Shown here: positions 8,713-17,814 of the stretch, in pieces
How the letters are laid out: every line of letters begins with the position of its first letter
How positions within the stretch are numbered: position 1 is the first letter of the stretch
DNA from: an uncultured Fidelibacterota bacterium
GTDB taxonomy: Bacteria; Fidelibacterota; Marinisomatia; Marinisomatales; Marinisomataceae
NCBI GenBank assembly: GCA_902578385.1
Contig: CACHCR010000008.1
Coordinates: forward strand, 1-43,958
DNA length: 43,958 bases
Reading direction: 5' to 3'
The notes under the pieces: generated by a model
What the model saw: only the letters and a program-made list of their open reading frames with translations
Database searches by the model: none
What the model was told of the DNA's origin: nothing
Translations under genes and position numbers: made by a program

Positions 8713-11268
8713 ATGTTTAAAAAATTTTTAATATTTTTAGGAATCTTAGGTTTTACTTATGCTCAACATAACCATAATCACGCTATGGATGAAAATGGTT
8801 ATATCAGATGCTTAACAGATGAGCTTGAACAAGAATTGCAACTTATAAACCCTGAGTTTATAGCAGAAAGAGATGCGCAATTAGAAAAAGCCAAACAACT
8901 TTTAAGAGATAATCCTCAATGGAGGACTGATAGTAGTACTCAAACTACAATTTATATTCCTGTTGTTTTTCATGTTCTTTATTTCAATTCTGGAGACAAT
9001 ACTTCAGCTTTTCAAATTGGCGCAAATTTTGATCAAATTAATTTAGATTTTCAAAATCTTAATCCTGATGGTGATGAAATTCCATCAGCCCCAAATCCAA
9101 GTGATGCACCTTATGACCCAGGTATTGATTACAGCCATCAGGCTGTAAGAGGAACTCATAATGTTGTATTTGTTGGAGCAGCAGGAGAAACTGCTGGAAG
9201 TCAATTAATTGAGGGTACTACAATATTAAGATATCAAATCAATTCATCCAGTATAAGTGGTGTTAGTGATGCAAGTAGCACTGCTAGTAGTATTACCCCT
9301 GACCAGAGCTCGTGGCCGGGAGGATCAGGAGGATATAAGAATGGTTATTTAAATATTTATATTGCACCGTTAACTGGTGGATTATTAGGTCAAGCTTATC
9401 TAGGATTCCCAGAATCAGTTGTATTAAATGATAGTGTTGGTTCAGTAGAAAATCCAGGATCGACTTCAGGCTATAATCGTGGACGAACTTTAACTCATGA
9501 GTTAGGTCATAATTTTACTTTTAATCATGTTTTTAACTCCAGTAATTGTGGTGATTTTCTTTGGAATGACATTCCTGCTCAATATGTTAATAATCGAGGA
9601 GCAAATATTTATGAATGGCCTGCGGGAAGTGGAAATTTTTGGGGTAGAGATGGTGAAAATAGTTGTATTTCATCCACTGGTAAAGGTGATCAGTTCATGA
9701 ACTATATGGATTATGTTTACGACGATCAAATGAGAATGTTTTCAGAAGAACAAGCTCTTGATGGGTACGCATGGGCTCAATCGAGAACTTGGGCTCAGGT
9801 TGTAAGTGGTGTTAATACTCAAATTTCATCAAGTGTATCTTATGCAACATCAGATGATGGTTTTACAGTTGATGTTACTTTTGGTGAAGAGGTTTCAGGT
9901 TTTACACAGGATGATTTAGTTTTGACTAATGCAACAGTAACAGCTTTTAATGATGCTGATGGAACAAATTTTAGTTTTGATGTAGAAGCTATAGTTGACG
10001 GTGATGTTAAAGTATCGATTGCAGCAAATAGTTGTGTTGGGGTTGATTCTGGAAATAATAATTTTGAATCAAATGAGATTGTAGTAATAGTAGATAGAGC
10101 TGTACCAATTGCTGGATCTCTATCAATTGATAACATTCAGGATTCACAGTATATAACTAAGGCTCCATCATTAAATCTTTCATTAAATGACTTTACGGAT
10201 GCTACTAGTGGAGTTGGATTATACTACGTTTCAGTGGGACTTTCTCCTCAAGGACAAGAAGTTTTACCGTTTACAGCATTTTCAGATTCTGGAATTAATT
10301 TAAATAATTTAGGTTTACTTGATTATCAGCAATATTATGTAAATGTTTATGCTCAAGACTTAGTTGGTTTAAATTCCTCAACAGTTAGTTCATCATTCTA
10401 TTACTTTGGAACCTTGCTTGGTGATTCTAATAACGATTGGGTAATAGACTTTGAAGACTACGCAAGTTTCATTTCTAATTATCCTGGAGTAGATATTGCA
10501 CCTGTAACTGGAAGTGCACCTTATTTCTTCCCTAATTTTGATGGAATTTCTGATGCAAATGATTTAGCAATGTTTGAATCAATGTGGAATTGGTCAATTG
10601 CTGAAAATGGTAGAACAGTTCCAAATTATACATTGCAGGGTGAAGCTCCATATTTAAGAATACTTAACGGACAATTGATTGTTAGATTCCCTCTAGCTGC
10701 ATCAACGGCCCAGTTTTATTTTGAATATGATACAGAGAAATATTTAATTGATTATTCTCCAAGCAATCTAAACAATAATGTTGTCTTAAGTGCTAATAGT
10801 CAGGAAGATGGAGTTATTCAAGTTGAAGCTGCTGACTATCGAACTGATAGGAACAGTCCTCTTGAAATGGCCTTTAGTTTTCAAAATCTTACTGACACTT
10901 ATGAGTTTATGAGAGTTAGTTATTCTTCATATAGTAAGTCAAATCTTCTTATATCTGAAGGATATAACTTAATTCAAACTGCTCCATCAACATATCGATT
11001 GTCTCAAAGTTATCCTAATCCATTTACGGAAGGTGGAACAACAATTGAATTTGATATGCCTGTCACAGAGCAAATAACCATGGTTATACTTGATATAAGA
11101 GGTAGAGTAGTTAGAACATTGATTAATAATGAGCAACGATTTGGTTATCAATCTGTAGTTTGGGATGCTAAAAATGATGATGGCGATAAAGTTAGTAGTG
11201 GTGTATACTTTTACCAAATACGATCAACAAACTTTAATGCTGTTGGCAAACTTGTATTTGTTAAGTAG
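8713..11268 (+). CDS. Secreted M43-like zinc metalloprotease with T9SS sorting domain
   Basis: An 851-residue exported protein. A signal peptide (FKKFLIFLGILGFTYAQ) is followed by a histidine-rich stretch. The peptidase domain carries HELGHNFTFNH at residues 262-272 and a Met-turn FMNYMDY near 329, the pappalysin-type (M43) arrangement. The usual glycine in HExxHxxGxxH is a threonine here. Next come an Ig-like domain (about 375-470), a segment around 571-640 with GDSNNDWVIDFEDY that resembles a calcium-binding dockerin-like loop, and a final 85 residues with SQSYPNPF, a conserved VWD and GVYFYQI, ending in KLVFVK. That last part is the type A sorting domain of type IX secretion. The protein is probably released or anchored at the cell surface to degrade extracellular protein. 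GGA lies nine bases before the ATG. Confidence 0.9.
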   Translation: MFKKFLIFLGILGFTYAQHNHNHAMDENGYIRCLTDELEQELQLINPEFIAERDAQLEKAKQLLRDNPQWRTDSSTQTTIYIPVVFHVLYFNSGDNTSAFQIGANFDQINLDFQNLNPDGDEIPSAPNPSDAPYDPGIDYSHQAVRGTHNVVFVGAAGETAGSQLIEGTTILRYQINSSSISGVSDASSTASSITPDQSSWPGGSGGYKNGYLNIYIAPLTGGLLGQAYLGFPESVVLNDSVGSVENPGSTSGYNRGRTLTHELGHNFTFNHVFNSSNCGDFLWNDIPAQYVNNRGANIYEWPAGSGNFWGRDGENSCISSTGKGDQFMNYMDYVYDDQMRMFSEEQALDGYAWAQSRTWAQVVSGVNTQISSSVSYATSDDGFTVDVTFGEEVSGFTQDDLVLTNATVTAFNDADGTNFSFDVEAIVDGDVKVSIAANSCVGVDSGNNNFESNEIVVIVDRAVPIAGSLSIDNIQDSQYITKAPSLNLSLNDFTDATSGVGLYYVSVGLSPQGQEVLPFTAFSDSGINLNNLGLLDYQQYYVNVYAQDLVGLNSSTVSSSFYYFGTLLGDSNNDWVIDFEDYASFISNYPGVDIAPVTGSAPYFFPNFDGISDANDLAMFESMWNWSIAENGRTVPNYTLQGEAPYLRILNGQLIVRFPLAASTAQFYFEYDTEKYLIDYSPSNLNNNVVLSANSQEDGVIQVEAADYRTDRNSPLEMAFSFQNLTDTYEFMRVSYSSYSKSNLLISEGYNLIQTAPSTYRLSQSYPNPFTEGGTTIEFDMPVTEQITMVILDIRGRVVRTLINNEQRFGYQSVVWDAKNDDGDKVSSGVYFYQIRSTNFNAVGKLVFVK

Positions 11269-11276
11269 ATTATTAA

Positions 11277-12242
11277 ATGCTAACTCAAAGACCTACCTTA
11301 TCTGACATAAAAGATGCGCGCATTCGAACCGAATCTGTTGTTCGTAATACACCTATTTTAACTTCAGAATACTTCAATGATCTTTTAGGGATGGAACTTT
11401 TCTTTAAATGTGAGAATTTTCAAAAAACTGGATCATTTAAAATTAGAGGAGCATCAAATGCTGTGTTTTCATTAACAAAAGATGAAGCAAAGCAAGGCGT
11501 TGCTTGTCAGTCATCAGGTAATCACGGCGGAGCAATAGCATGTGCTGCTCGTTTGAAGGGCATTCATGCAGATATTGTGATGGCAAAAAGTGTTTCTAAA
11601 GCAAAAATACATAATGTTGAAACTTATAAAGGAAATATGATTTTCTGTGATACTATGGGTGAAAGAGATGATTTATTTTTAAAAACCGTGCAAGAAAATG
11701 ATAGAATATCAATTCATCCTTATGATAATTATGATGTTATGGCAGGGCAGGGCACTATTGCATTAGAAATTCTGGAGCAAGTCCCTGAATTTGATTCTGT
11801 AGTAGTTCCAATTGGAGGAGGCGGATTAATAAGCGGTATTTCAATTGCACTTAAAGATTTAAAACCATCTGTTAAGGTGATTGGATGCGAACCAGAAAGC
11901 GTAGATGATACCTTTCAAATGTATAAAGCTAATAAACGTATTGAAATGACCCACAGAGTGTCTGTAGCGGACGGTTTAATGGCAATTGTAGGTCAATTAA
12001 CTCTACCAATCATTCAAGAGAATGTTGACGATATTGTTTTAGCTACTGAACAAGAGATTATTGATACCACTCGTCTTGTTTGGGAGCGCATGAAAATCGT
12101 AATTGAACCTTCTTGTGCGTTAGCTTTAGCAAGTGTTATAAAAAACAAAGAAAAATTTATAGGACAAAAGGTAGTATTAGTTATTACTGGTGGTAATGTT
12201 GATCTTGTATCTTTGCCTTGGCTCAAAGTCGGAAAAGATTAA
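11277..12242 (+). CDS. PLP-dependent threonine/serine deaminase-like enzyme
   Basis: A 321-residue fold-type II PLP enzyme. GSFKIRGA near residue 57 contains the lysine that forms the Schiff base, SSGNHGGAIA near 80 binds substrate and the GGGGLISG loop near 180 holds the PLP phosphate. There is no C-terminal ACT-like regulatory domain, so it resembles catabolic threonine dehydratase or serine racemase rather than the long biosynthetic IlvA. These cannot be separated by eye. The likely reaction is threonine to 2-oxobutanoate and ammonia, or serine to pyruvate. It starts eight bases after the protease gene and ends at a strong terminator, so it may be cotranscribed with it. Confidence 0.88.
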   Translation: MLTQRPTLSDIKDARIRTESVVRNTPILTSEYFNDLLGMELFFKCENFQKTGSFKIRGASNAVFSLTKDEAKQGVACQSSGNHGGAIACAARLKGIHADIVMAKSVSKAKIHNVETYKGNMIFCDTMGERDDLFLKTVQENDRISIHPYDNYDVMAGQGTIALEILEQVPEFDSVVVPIGGGGLISGISIALKDLKPSVKVIGCEPESVDDTFQMYKANKRIEMTHRVSVADGLMAIVGQLTLPIIQENVDDIVLATEQEIIDTTRLVWERMKIVIEPSCALALASVIKNKEKFIGQKVVLVITGGNVDLVSLPWLKVGKD

Positions 12243-12264
12243 TTTCAAAAAACATTTAGGTAAT

Positions 12265-12294
12265 AAAAAAGCCCTCAAAGATGAGGGCTTTTTT
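12265..12294. terminator. Bidirectional intrinsic terminator
   Basis: A run of six A, GCCCTC, a six-base loop, GAGGGC and six T form a perfect stem with flanking A and T tracts. It sits between the convergent deaminase gene and the TonB receptor gene and should stop transcription from both sides. Confidence 0.93.
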
Positions 12295-12315
12295 ATTTAT
12301 TAGAAACTCTATTTC

Positions 12316-15300
12316 TTACAGATCGTAACCTAAGCTAATAGATGTAAATCTACCCATTTCAGGGCCTAAGAAAGTTTCTCTATGAACAACATCTGTGATG
12401 TTGTCAATTGATAAACCAACTGACATTCCGTCAACCGCTTCTACGTTCCATTTAGCATTTACGCCAACGGTATAAAATCCATCAACATTTCCTGAAGTTC
12501 CTGAGAAACCATCAGCAAAATATGAATCTTGGTAACGTAAACTCATACCGTAAGAAACATCATCACTTGCATACTGCATTCCACCACCAAGTTTAAACTT
12601 AGGAGTGTTCATGTTAACGAACTGCTCAACACCTTGAAAGTCAACAGTAAGTGAGCTATCACTTAACAGAGACATATTCATTGAGAAAGTCCATTCAGCT
12701 GTTGGGAAGTAATTCATGCCTACTTCTAACCCTTGAATATTTAGATCTTCAGTAAGCTGTTTGTAACCAAAAATTAAATTACCACCGTATGGTGATTGTT
12801 CTGGAGCAACCATACCGATAGGAGCTTGAGCTATTTGACCTAATAAAAGACCAGCAAACTCATCCGCACCAGTACCATTGCCATTACCACCAGCAGCAGC
12901 AGCGTCCCAACCGTTAATCCAATTAACAAGGTTAGCATCACCTGCAGTAGCTAGGTAAGTAAGAACGTTTCCAACATAACTTCCACCATCACCTAATACA
13001 GTAACCATACCTGAGATGTTCTGAAGACCAGTTACGTAGTCAGAAATAACCATGTCAAACACATCAACAGATAGTGTCATGTTATCACTTACTTGACCTT
13101 TGTAACCAAACTCAGTTTGTGCCCAAGTTGTTTCCTTAGTTGCTGGGAAGTCTGGATATTGAGTTGTAGGATCAACAACATTAAAGTCTGTGTCAATCAC
13201 AATATTTGAATATGCGCTAGGTGTTACAGTAGAAGCTAAGCCCATTACTGCTTGCGCAGCAGCAGCAGCTTGAGCAGCACCATAAGCAGCAGCACCAGCT
13301 ACGTCACCAGTAGCAGCAGCATAAGCAGCTCCAACTTGCGCAGCAAATGCAGCATTATAGCCTGCACCAGCAGCTGATTGAAGTATAGCACCCATCATAA
13401 CTGGTGACCATACACCAAATGCAGCAGCATTCATTGTATTATTACCCATTGCATAGTTTGTATTAACATCCGCACCAACAGCAGGAGACCAGTTTGAACG
13501 GTATGTAACTAAACCGTTAGCATCTCTGTTGTAAGTCCAACCAGTAGTAGTTGATCCCATCGCTTTAACTTGGATGTCAGGATTAAATGGTAAACCTCCA
13601 AACGCAGGACTTTGGAAATCAATTCCTAGTCCTTGTTTGTATACAAAATCTCTAAATACAGCAATATCTAGATTTTTTGGGAAGTTACCTGGTAGGTCGA
13701 TATTTTCACCGTATGTTAAACGGAAGTTTCCTCTAACATCATCAGGTGACCATACAAAAGCTAGTTTTGGAGCAAATACACCATCTGTTCCAATGTCGCT
13801 TAAGTAATTATTGGTATCAAATCTACCTGTACCAACAAATTTAAATTTGTCACTAAATTTCTTTTCGTAAGAATAGTAAACTCCAAGATTGTTGAAGTTG
13901 TCATCATCTTCGTTCTTACCATTAATAGTACCCTTTGTTTCAGGAGTTCTATCTAATACATCAAGTCCCCAAATTACAGTTTGACCGTTTTTCATAGGAA
14001 CAGTGTGTTGTAATTGGAAAGCACGATTTGATGACTGATCAAATACTACATTACCGTTTACTAAACTGTAAGTAGTTTCTTGGTTATTAATATTTGTAAA
14101 GAAATTCAAATAAAGATCTCCACCTAACACGTCTTGTCTGAAGTAAGCTAGCTGAAATTGCTGTAAATCAACATCATCAGCAAACTGTCTTCCAACACCA
14201 GTCATTTCAATAGCAGATAAATTTGCTATTCTAGTATTGATTGTTAGGTTTGATTTAAGGTCAGGACGAATCTCTGTTTTGGTTTCAAATACAGTTGCTT
14301 CTGGTGAGAAAGGCTCATTAGATGTAGCTGTATTAGGAGCACCTCCAACAGGGTCGTCGTATCCACTAGATGCATAATCAATAAATGGATATGTCGTAGT
14401 TTGTAGACCTCTTCTAATTAAGTCTGGTTCAAAGTAACTATGTCCTTCTGCTTGAGCTTCAGCTAAAGTTCTAGGCATGTTAGATTCCCAGTCGTCAAAA
14501 GATCTATGGCTAAATGATACTCTAGTAGCAGCTCTAGCGCCCCACTGATGAGCAACACGACCATAAATTTTCATGAAATTTCTATCACCAACAGTTAAAG
14601 CAACTCTGTTGCCTTGATTAAATGGTGATTTTGTAAATAGGGAAATTACACCTTGTTGTGTGTCAGGACCATACATCGGAGATGCAGGACCACGCACAAG
14701 CTCTACTCTTTCAACATCAGAATCATCTGGAGAGAAAAATTGAAGTAATTGTGCATTAACAACAGGAGCTCTTGTCCATCTATTATCAACAACAGCGTGA
14801 ATAGCACCTGAAAAAACGCCATTAAATCCTCTTAAAGAAAGATTAGAAGATTCAAGACCAGTTTTCATGTACTCAACACCTGCTTGGTTTCCGATAACAT
14901 CTGTAAGTGTTGTTGCGCCTCTAGCTTCGAGTTCTTCTCCACCAAAAACTGTAACACTGGCAGGTGCTTCAGTAACTAATTCTTTTTTCAAAGATGCAGA
15001 AACTACAACTTGATTAAGTCTAATATCACCTTTATCAAGAGTAAGATTTACACTGCTAGCCTGACCACCACTAATAGTAACAACAGCGCTTGCATCATCA
15101 TATCCAATGTAGGATGCAGTAACGGTGTATGTTCCATCGCTTAGGCCTGAAATACTAAACGATCCATCTTGATTAGATGAAGCACCAGTATCAGTACCTT
15201 CTACTGCTACATTAGCTCCTGCTAGAGCACTACCATCGTCACCGCTAACGGTTCCTGTAATGTTCTGAGCAAAAAGCGTTGCAACAGAAAAAAGTAAGGC

Positions 15301-15336
15301 AAACATATATTGAAAACTTGCTTTATTAAGTTTCAT
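12316..15336 (-). CDS. TonB-dependent outer-membrane receptor with carboxypeptidase-regulatory-like domain
   Basis: A 1006-residue outer-membrane transporter. A signal peptide ends at ATLFAQ, followed by a roughly 85-residue beta-sandwich (GTVSGDDGSALAGANVAVEG, then SISGLSDGTYTV). The plug domain spans about residues 110-240, with VTVFGGEELEARGATTLTDV and the conserved VERVELVRGPASPMYG. A large beta barrel runs to the C-terminal strand FTSISLGYDL. Residues about 650-702 are an alanine-rich low-complexity stretch, probably an extracellular loop insertion. The substrate cannot be read from the sequence; no SusD-like partner is adjacent. The leader carries the palindrome shared with nrdJ, and AGAGG precedes the start. 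It is a single-gene unit bounded by a terminator. Confidence 0.93.
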   Translation of the reverse strand: MKLNKASFQYMFALLFSVATLFAQNITGTVSGDDGSALAGANVAVEGTDTGASSNQDGSFSISGLSDGTYTVTASYIGYDDASAVVTISGGQASSVNLTLDKGDIRLNQVVVSASLKKELVTEAPASVTVFGGEELEARGATTLTDVIGNQAGVEYMKTGLESSNLSLRGFNGVFSGAIHAVVDNRWTRAPVVNAQLLQFFSPDDSDVERVELVRGPASPMYGPDTQQGVISLFTKSPFNQGNRVALTVGDRNFMKIYGRVAHQWGARAATRVSFSHRSFDDWESNMPRTLAEAQAEGHSYFEPDLIRRGLQTTTYPFIDYASSGYDDPVGGAPNTATSNEPFSPEATVFETKTEIRPDLKSNLTINTRIANLSAIEMTGVGRQFADDVDLQQFQLAYFRQDVLGGDLYLNFFTNINNQETTYSLVNGNVVFDQSSNRAFQLQHTVPMKNGQTVIWGLDVLDRTPETKGTINGKNEDDDNFNNLGVYYSYEKKFSDKFKFVGTGRFDTNNYLSDIGTDGVFAPKLAFVWSPDDVRGNFRLTYGENIDLPGNFPKNLDIAVFRDFVYKQGLGIDFQSPAFGGLPFNPDIQVKAMGSTTTGWTYNRDANGLVTYRSNWSPAVGADVNTNYAMGNNTMNAAAFGVWSPVMMGAILQSAAGAGYNAAFAAQVGAAYAAATGDVAGAAAYGAAQAAAAAQAVMGLASTVTPSAYSNIVIDTDFNVVDPTTQYPDFPATKETTWAQTEFGYKGQVSDNMTLSVDVFDMVISDYVTGLQNISGMVTVLGDGGSYVGNVLTYLATAGDANLVNWINGWDAAAAGGNGNGTGADEFAGLLLGQIAQAPIGMVAPEQSPYGGNLIFGYKQLTEDLNIQGLEVGMNYFPTAEWTFSMNMSLLSDSSLTVDFQGVEQFVNMNTPKFKLGGGMQYASDDVSYGMSLRYQDSYFADGFSGTSGNVDGFYTVGVNAKWNVEAVDGMSVGLSIDNITDVVHRETFLGPEMGRFTSISLGYDL

Positions 15337-15374
15337 TATTTATACCTCTTTTTATTATTATCAGTTAGTTTTTT

Positions 15375-15392
15375 CTGTGTCTCTAGACACAG
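15375..15392. promoter_or_regulatory. Palindrome 40 nt upstream of the TonB receptor gene
   Basis: CTGTGTCTCTAGACACAG has 8+8 paired bases. Its 14-bp core (15377-15390) matches the element upstream of nrdJ at 13 of 14 positions and has the same 40-base distance to the start codon. On the transcript it would fold as a tight hairpin with a short loop. It lies between divergent receptor and msrB genes but is placed precisely relative to the receptor start. Confidence 0.5.
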
Positions 15393-15473
15393 ATTTATCA
15401 ATTATTTTCAAGGTATAACTATAAATGAAAAAAACCAAACAAAAAATCTTTACTATTATTAACTTACTTTTCA

Positions 15474-15971
15474 GTGAAAATGCTTAAAAAACTCATATTT
15501 GTACTAATGCTAACTATTAGTATCAATGCTCAAACAATGGAAGAAGTTATGGAAGAAAACAAATCTAAATTAAATGAAATGCAGTATTATGTTACTCAAG
15601 AGTGTGGAACTGAACCTGCTTTTGATAATGAATATTGGGATCATAAAGAGCCTGGAATATACGTAGATGTTGTGTCTGGAGAAGCTTTATTTGCCTCTGT
15701 ACATAAATATGACTCAAATTCAGGATGGCCTTCATTTTTCAAGCCAATTGAAGACAAAAATGTCAAATTCGAGCAAGATTATGAGCTAATTCTTCCTCGA
15801 ACAGAAGTTAAAAGTAAGCAAGGAGATTCGCATTTAGGTCATGTTTTCAATGATGGTCCTAATCCAACTGGTTTACGCTATTGTATCAATTCGGCTGCTC
15901 TAAAGTTCATACCTTTTAAAGAAATGGAAGAAAAAGGGTATAAAAAGTATTTATATCTTTTTGAGACTTAA
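15474..15971 (+). CDS. msrB: Exported peptide-methionine (R)-S-oxide reductase
   Basis: A methionine sulfoxide reductase B of 165 residues that repairs oxidised methionines. An N-terminal signal peptide (LIFVLMLTISINAQ) places it in the periplasm or envelope. MsrB blocks visible are TQECGTEPAFDNEYW, GWPSF near residue 83, GDSHLGHVFNDGP near 121 and the catalytic cysteine in RYCINSAALKF near 141. The two CxxC zinc pairs of many MsrB proteins are absent, so it belongs to the metal-free type. The frame begins with GTG at 15474 and an ATG follows at 15480; either is possible and neither has a clear ribosome site. Its stop overlaps the next start by one base (TAATG). Confidence 0.92.
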   Translation: MKMLKKLIFVLMLTISINAQTMEEVMEENKSKLNEMQYYVTQECGTEPAFDNEYWDHKEPGIYVDVVSGEALFASVHKYDSNSGWPSFFKPIEDKNVKFEQDYELILPRTEVKSKQGDSHLGHVFNDGPNPTGLRYCINSAALKFIPFKEMEEKGYKKYLYLFET

Positions 15972-17332
15972 TGGAAAAAGAGTCTAAACTAAAAGCTTTT
16001 TTAGCTAATCCTTATAAATCTATGTGGACAATGGCTTTGCCAATTATTGCAGGGATGATGGTTCAAACATTGTTTAATGTCGTCGATATTATGTTTATTG
16101 GATGGTTGGGTGCAGATGAAGTAACCGCTGTTGCATTTGTAAGTCCTTTATTTTTTATCATTATTGGACTTGGAGTTGGAATTGGAACTGGAGCAACTGC
16201 TACTATAGCTCAATATATTGGTCAAAAAGACAAGGTAAATGCTGAAAAAACTGCTACACAGACTATTTTAATTGGTTTTTTTAGTACAATAATTTTAACT
16301 GTTCTTGGAGTAGTTTATGGAGAAGAATTACTTTCTATATTAGGGGCTGAAGGTAATATTTTATCAATTTCTTATTCTTATTTAAGAATTTTAACCTTAG
16401 GTCTAGGTTTAGTTATTTTTTCTATGTTTTTTAGAGCGATTCTAGCTGGTGAGGGAGAAACAAAAATACCAATGATTATAGGGTTAATTGGAACAGTATT
16501 AAATCTAATCCTTGATCCAATTCTTATTTTTACTTTTGAGTATGGTGTTCGAGGAGCTGCGTTTGCTACTATAATAAGTCAAATAGTGATGGTTTTATCA
16601 TACTTATTTATAATATTCGTAAAAAAATCTACATTTATATCGTTCAACGTAAAGGATTTGAGCTATGATAGTCATATTATCTCAAAGATTTTTCAAATTG
16701 GTATCCCATCTTCTTTATCTATGTTAATTATTTCATTTGGCCAGGTTGTAATGAATAAAATCCTAATTAATTATTCGACTGAAGCAGTAGCTGCTTATCA
16801 GATTGTTTCACGATTAGACATGTTATTATTTATGCCAATTTTAGGAATTGCAATTAGTTTAACAACGATTGTTGGAATGTTTTATGGTGCAAAAGAATTT
16901 GATAAGCTCTTATCTGTTGTTTATTATGGAATTAATAGAGCAGTTATTATAACTACAATCAGCGTACTATTATTCTTCGTTTTAGCTAATAGTATTTTAC
17001 CAATATTTAGCTCAAATTCATTAGTCGTAGATATTGGTGTAACTTATTTAAAAATTATCATCTTAGCATATCCAGCTGTAGGACTAAGTGTAATCTGCTC
17101 AAGAGTTTGTCAGGCGCTTGGACAGGGTGTACCTTTACTAATTACTACTATAACAAGAGTTATTTTGCTAACAGCACCCATGTCATATTACTTTTATTTA
17201 ATTGGGAAGCCTATTGAGTGGGTATGGTATTCACAAGTTTTTGCAATTTTAATTGCAGCAGCGATATCATATTTTTGGATGAGGTTTTATTTTACAAAGT
17301 TTAATATTGTGAGATCAGAGCTAAAAAGTTAA
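15971..17332 (+). CDS. MATE family efflux transporter
   Basis: A 453-residue inner-membrane protein with about twelve hydrophobic segments and the two-fold repeat of MATE proteins. MTMALPIIAGMMVQTLFNVVD-like sequence opens repeat one (MWTMALPIIAGMMVQ), followed by DIMFIGWLGADEVTAVAF. The second half begins near residue 235 with GIPSSLSMLIISFGQVVMN. These proteins export cationic or aromatic compounds using sodium or proton gradients; the substrate here is unknown. The start overlaps the msrB stop. MsrB plus MATE suggests a stress or detoxification pair, which is inference. Confidence 0.9.
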   Translation: MEKESKLKAFLANPYKSMWTMALPIIAGMMVQTLFNVVDIMFIGWLGADEVTAVAFVSPLFFIIIGLGVGIGTGATATIAQYIGQKDKVNAEKTATQTILIGFFSTIILTVLGVVYGEELLSILGAEGNILSISYSYLRILTLGLGLVIFSMFFRAILAGEGETKIPMIIGLIGTVLNLILDPILIFTFEYGVRGAAFATIISQIVMVLSYLFIIFVKKSTFISFNVKDLSYDSHIISKIFQIGIPSSLSMLIISFGQVVMNKILINYSTEAVAAYQIVSRLDMLLFMPILGIAISLTTIVGMFYGAKEFDKLLSVVYYGINRAVIITTISVLLFFVLANSILPIFSSNSLVVDIGVTYLKIIILAYPAVGLSVICSRVCQALGQGVPLLITTITRVILLTAPMSYYFYLIGKPIEWVWYSQVFAILIAAAISYFWMRFYFTKFNIVRSELKS

Positions 17333-17341
17333 TTTATTATT

Positions 17342-17797
17342 ATGAGAATTTTAGAAAATCTGTCTGAAGCTAAAGAATTAATTGGTCAAGAACTTGGAGT
17401 AAGTGATTGGCAAAGAATAAATCAAAGACAAATATCAAGATTTGGGAAAGTAACAGGAGATGAACAATGGATTCATATGGCTCCTATTAGAGCAAAACTT
17501 TTATCACCGTTTAAAACTACAATTGCACATGGTTTTCTTGTTCTTTCACTACTTCCAAAGTTTCTAGAAAAAACCTACTCAATAAAATCAGCAAAAATGG
17601 GAGTAAACTACGGATTAAATCGAGTTAGATTTACCGCACCTGTTCCTGTTGGAAGCTATGTTAGAGGAAGAGTGTTATTGAAAGATTATCAAGAAATTAA
17701 AAACGGTGCCAAATTGACGGTAGAGGTGACTGTAGAATTAAAAGATAGTGATAAACCTGCTTGTGTTGCTGAGCAGGTTTTTTTGATCTATGAATAG
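17342..17797 (+). CDS. MaoC-like (R)-specific enoyl-CoA hydratase
   Basis: A 151-residue single hot-dog domain. The hydratase motif appears as TGDEQWIHMAP near residue 38, containing the catalytic Asp and His, followed by a downstream IAHGFLVLSLLP block. The length is normal for the R-hydratase family, which adds water to trans-2-enoyl-CoA. It is followed by a histidine phosphatase, an acyl-CoA dehydrogenase and an APH-like kinase on the same strand with gaps of 7-14 bases. It is therefore probably part of a fatty or hydroxy acid breakdown module rather than lipid synthesis. Confidence 0.88.
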   Translation: MRILENLSEAKELIGQELGVSDWQRINQRQISRFGKVTGDEQWIHMAPIRAKLLSPFKTTIAHGFLVLSLLPKFLEKTYSIKSAKMGVNYGLNRVRFTAPVPVGSYVRGRVLLKDYQEIKNGAKLTVEVTVELKDSDKPACVAEQVFLIYE

Positions 17798-17800
17798 TTG

Positions 17801-17814
17801 AGGAGGATCATATT
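17801..17814 (+). promoter_or_regulatory. Strong Shine-Dalgarno and ATT start of the histidine phosphatase gene
   Basis: AGGAGG at 17801-17806 is a perfect anti-16S match, five bases before ATT at 17812. No ATG, GTG or TTG occurs in this frame between the upstream in-frame TGA (17791) and the RHG catalytic motif. The ribosome site therefore points to ATT as the initiator. Confidence 0.6.

Noticed and set aside
13235-13380. Repeat array or CRISPR in the GCA-rich tract
   Set aside because: It is in-frame alanine codons within the receptor gene, without regular spacers.
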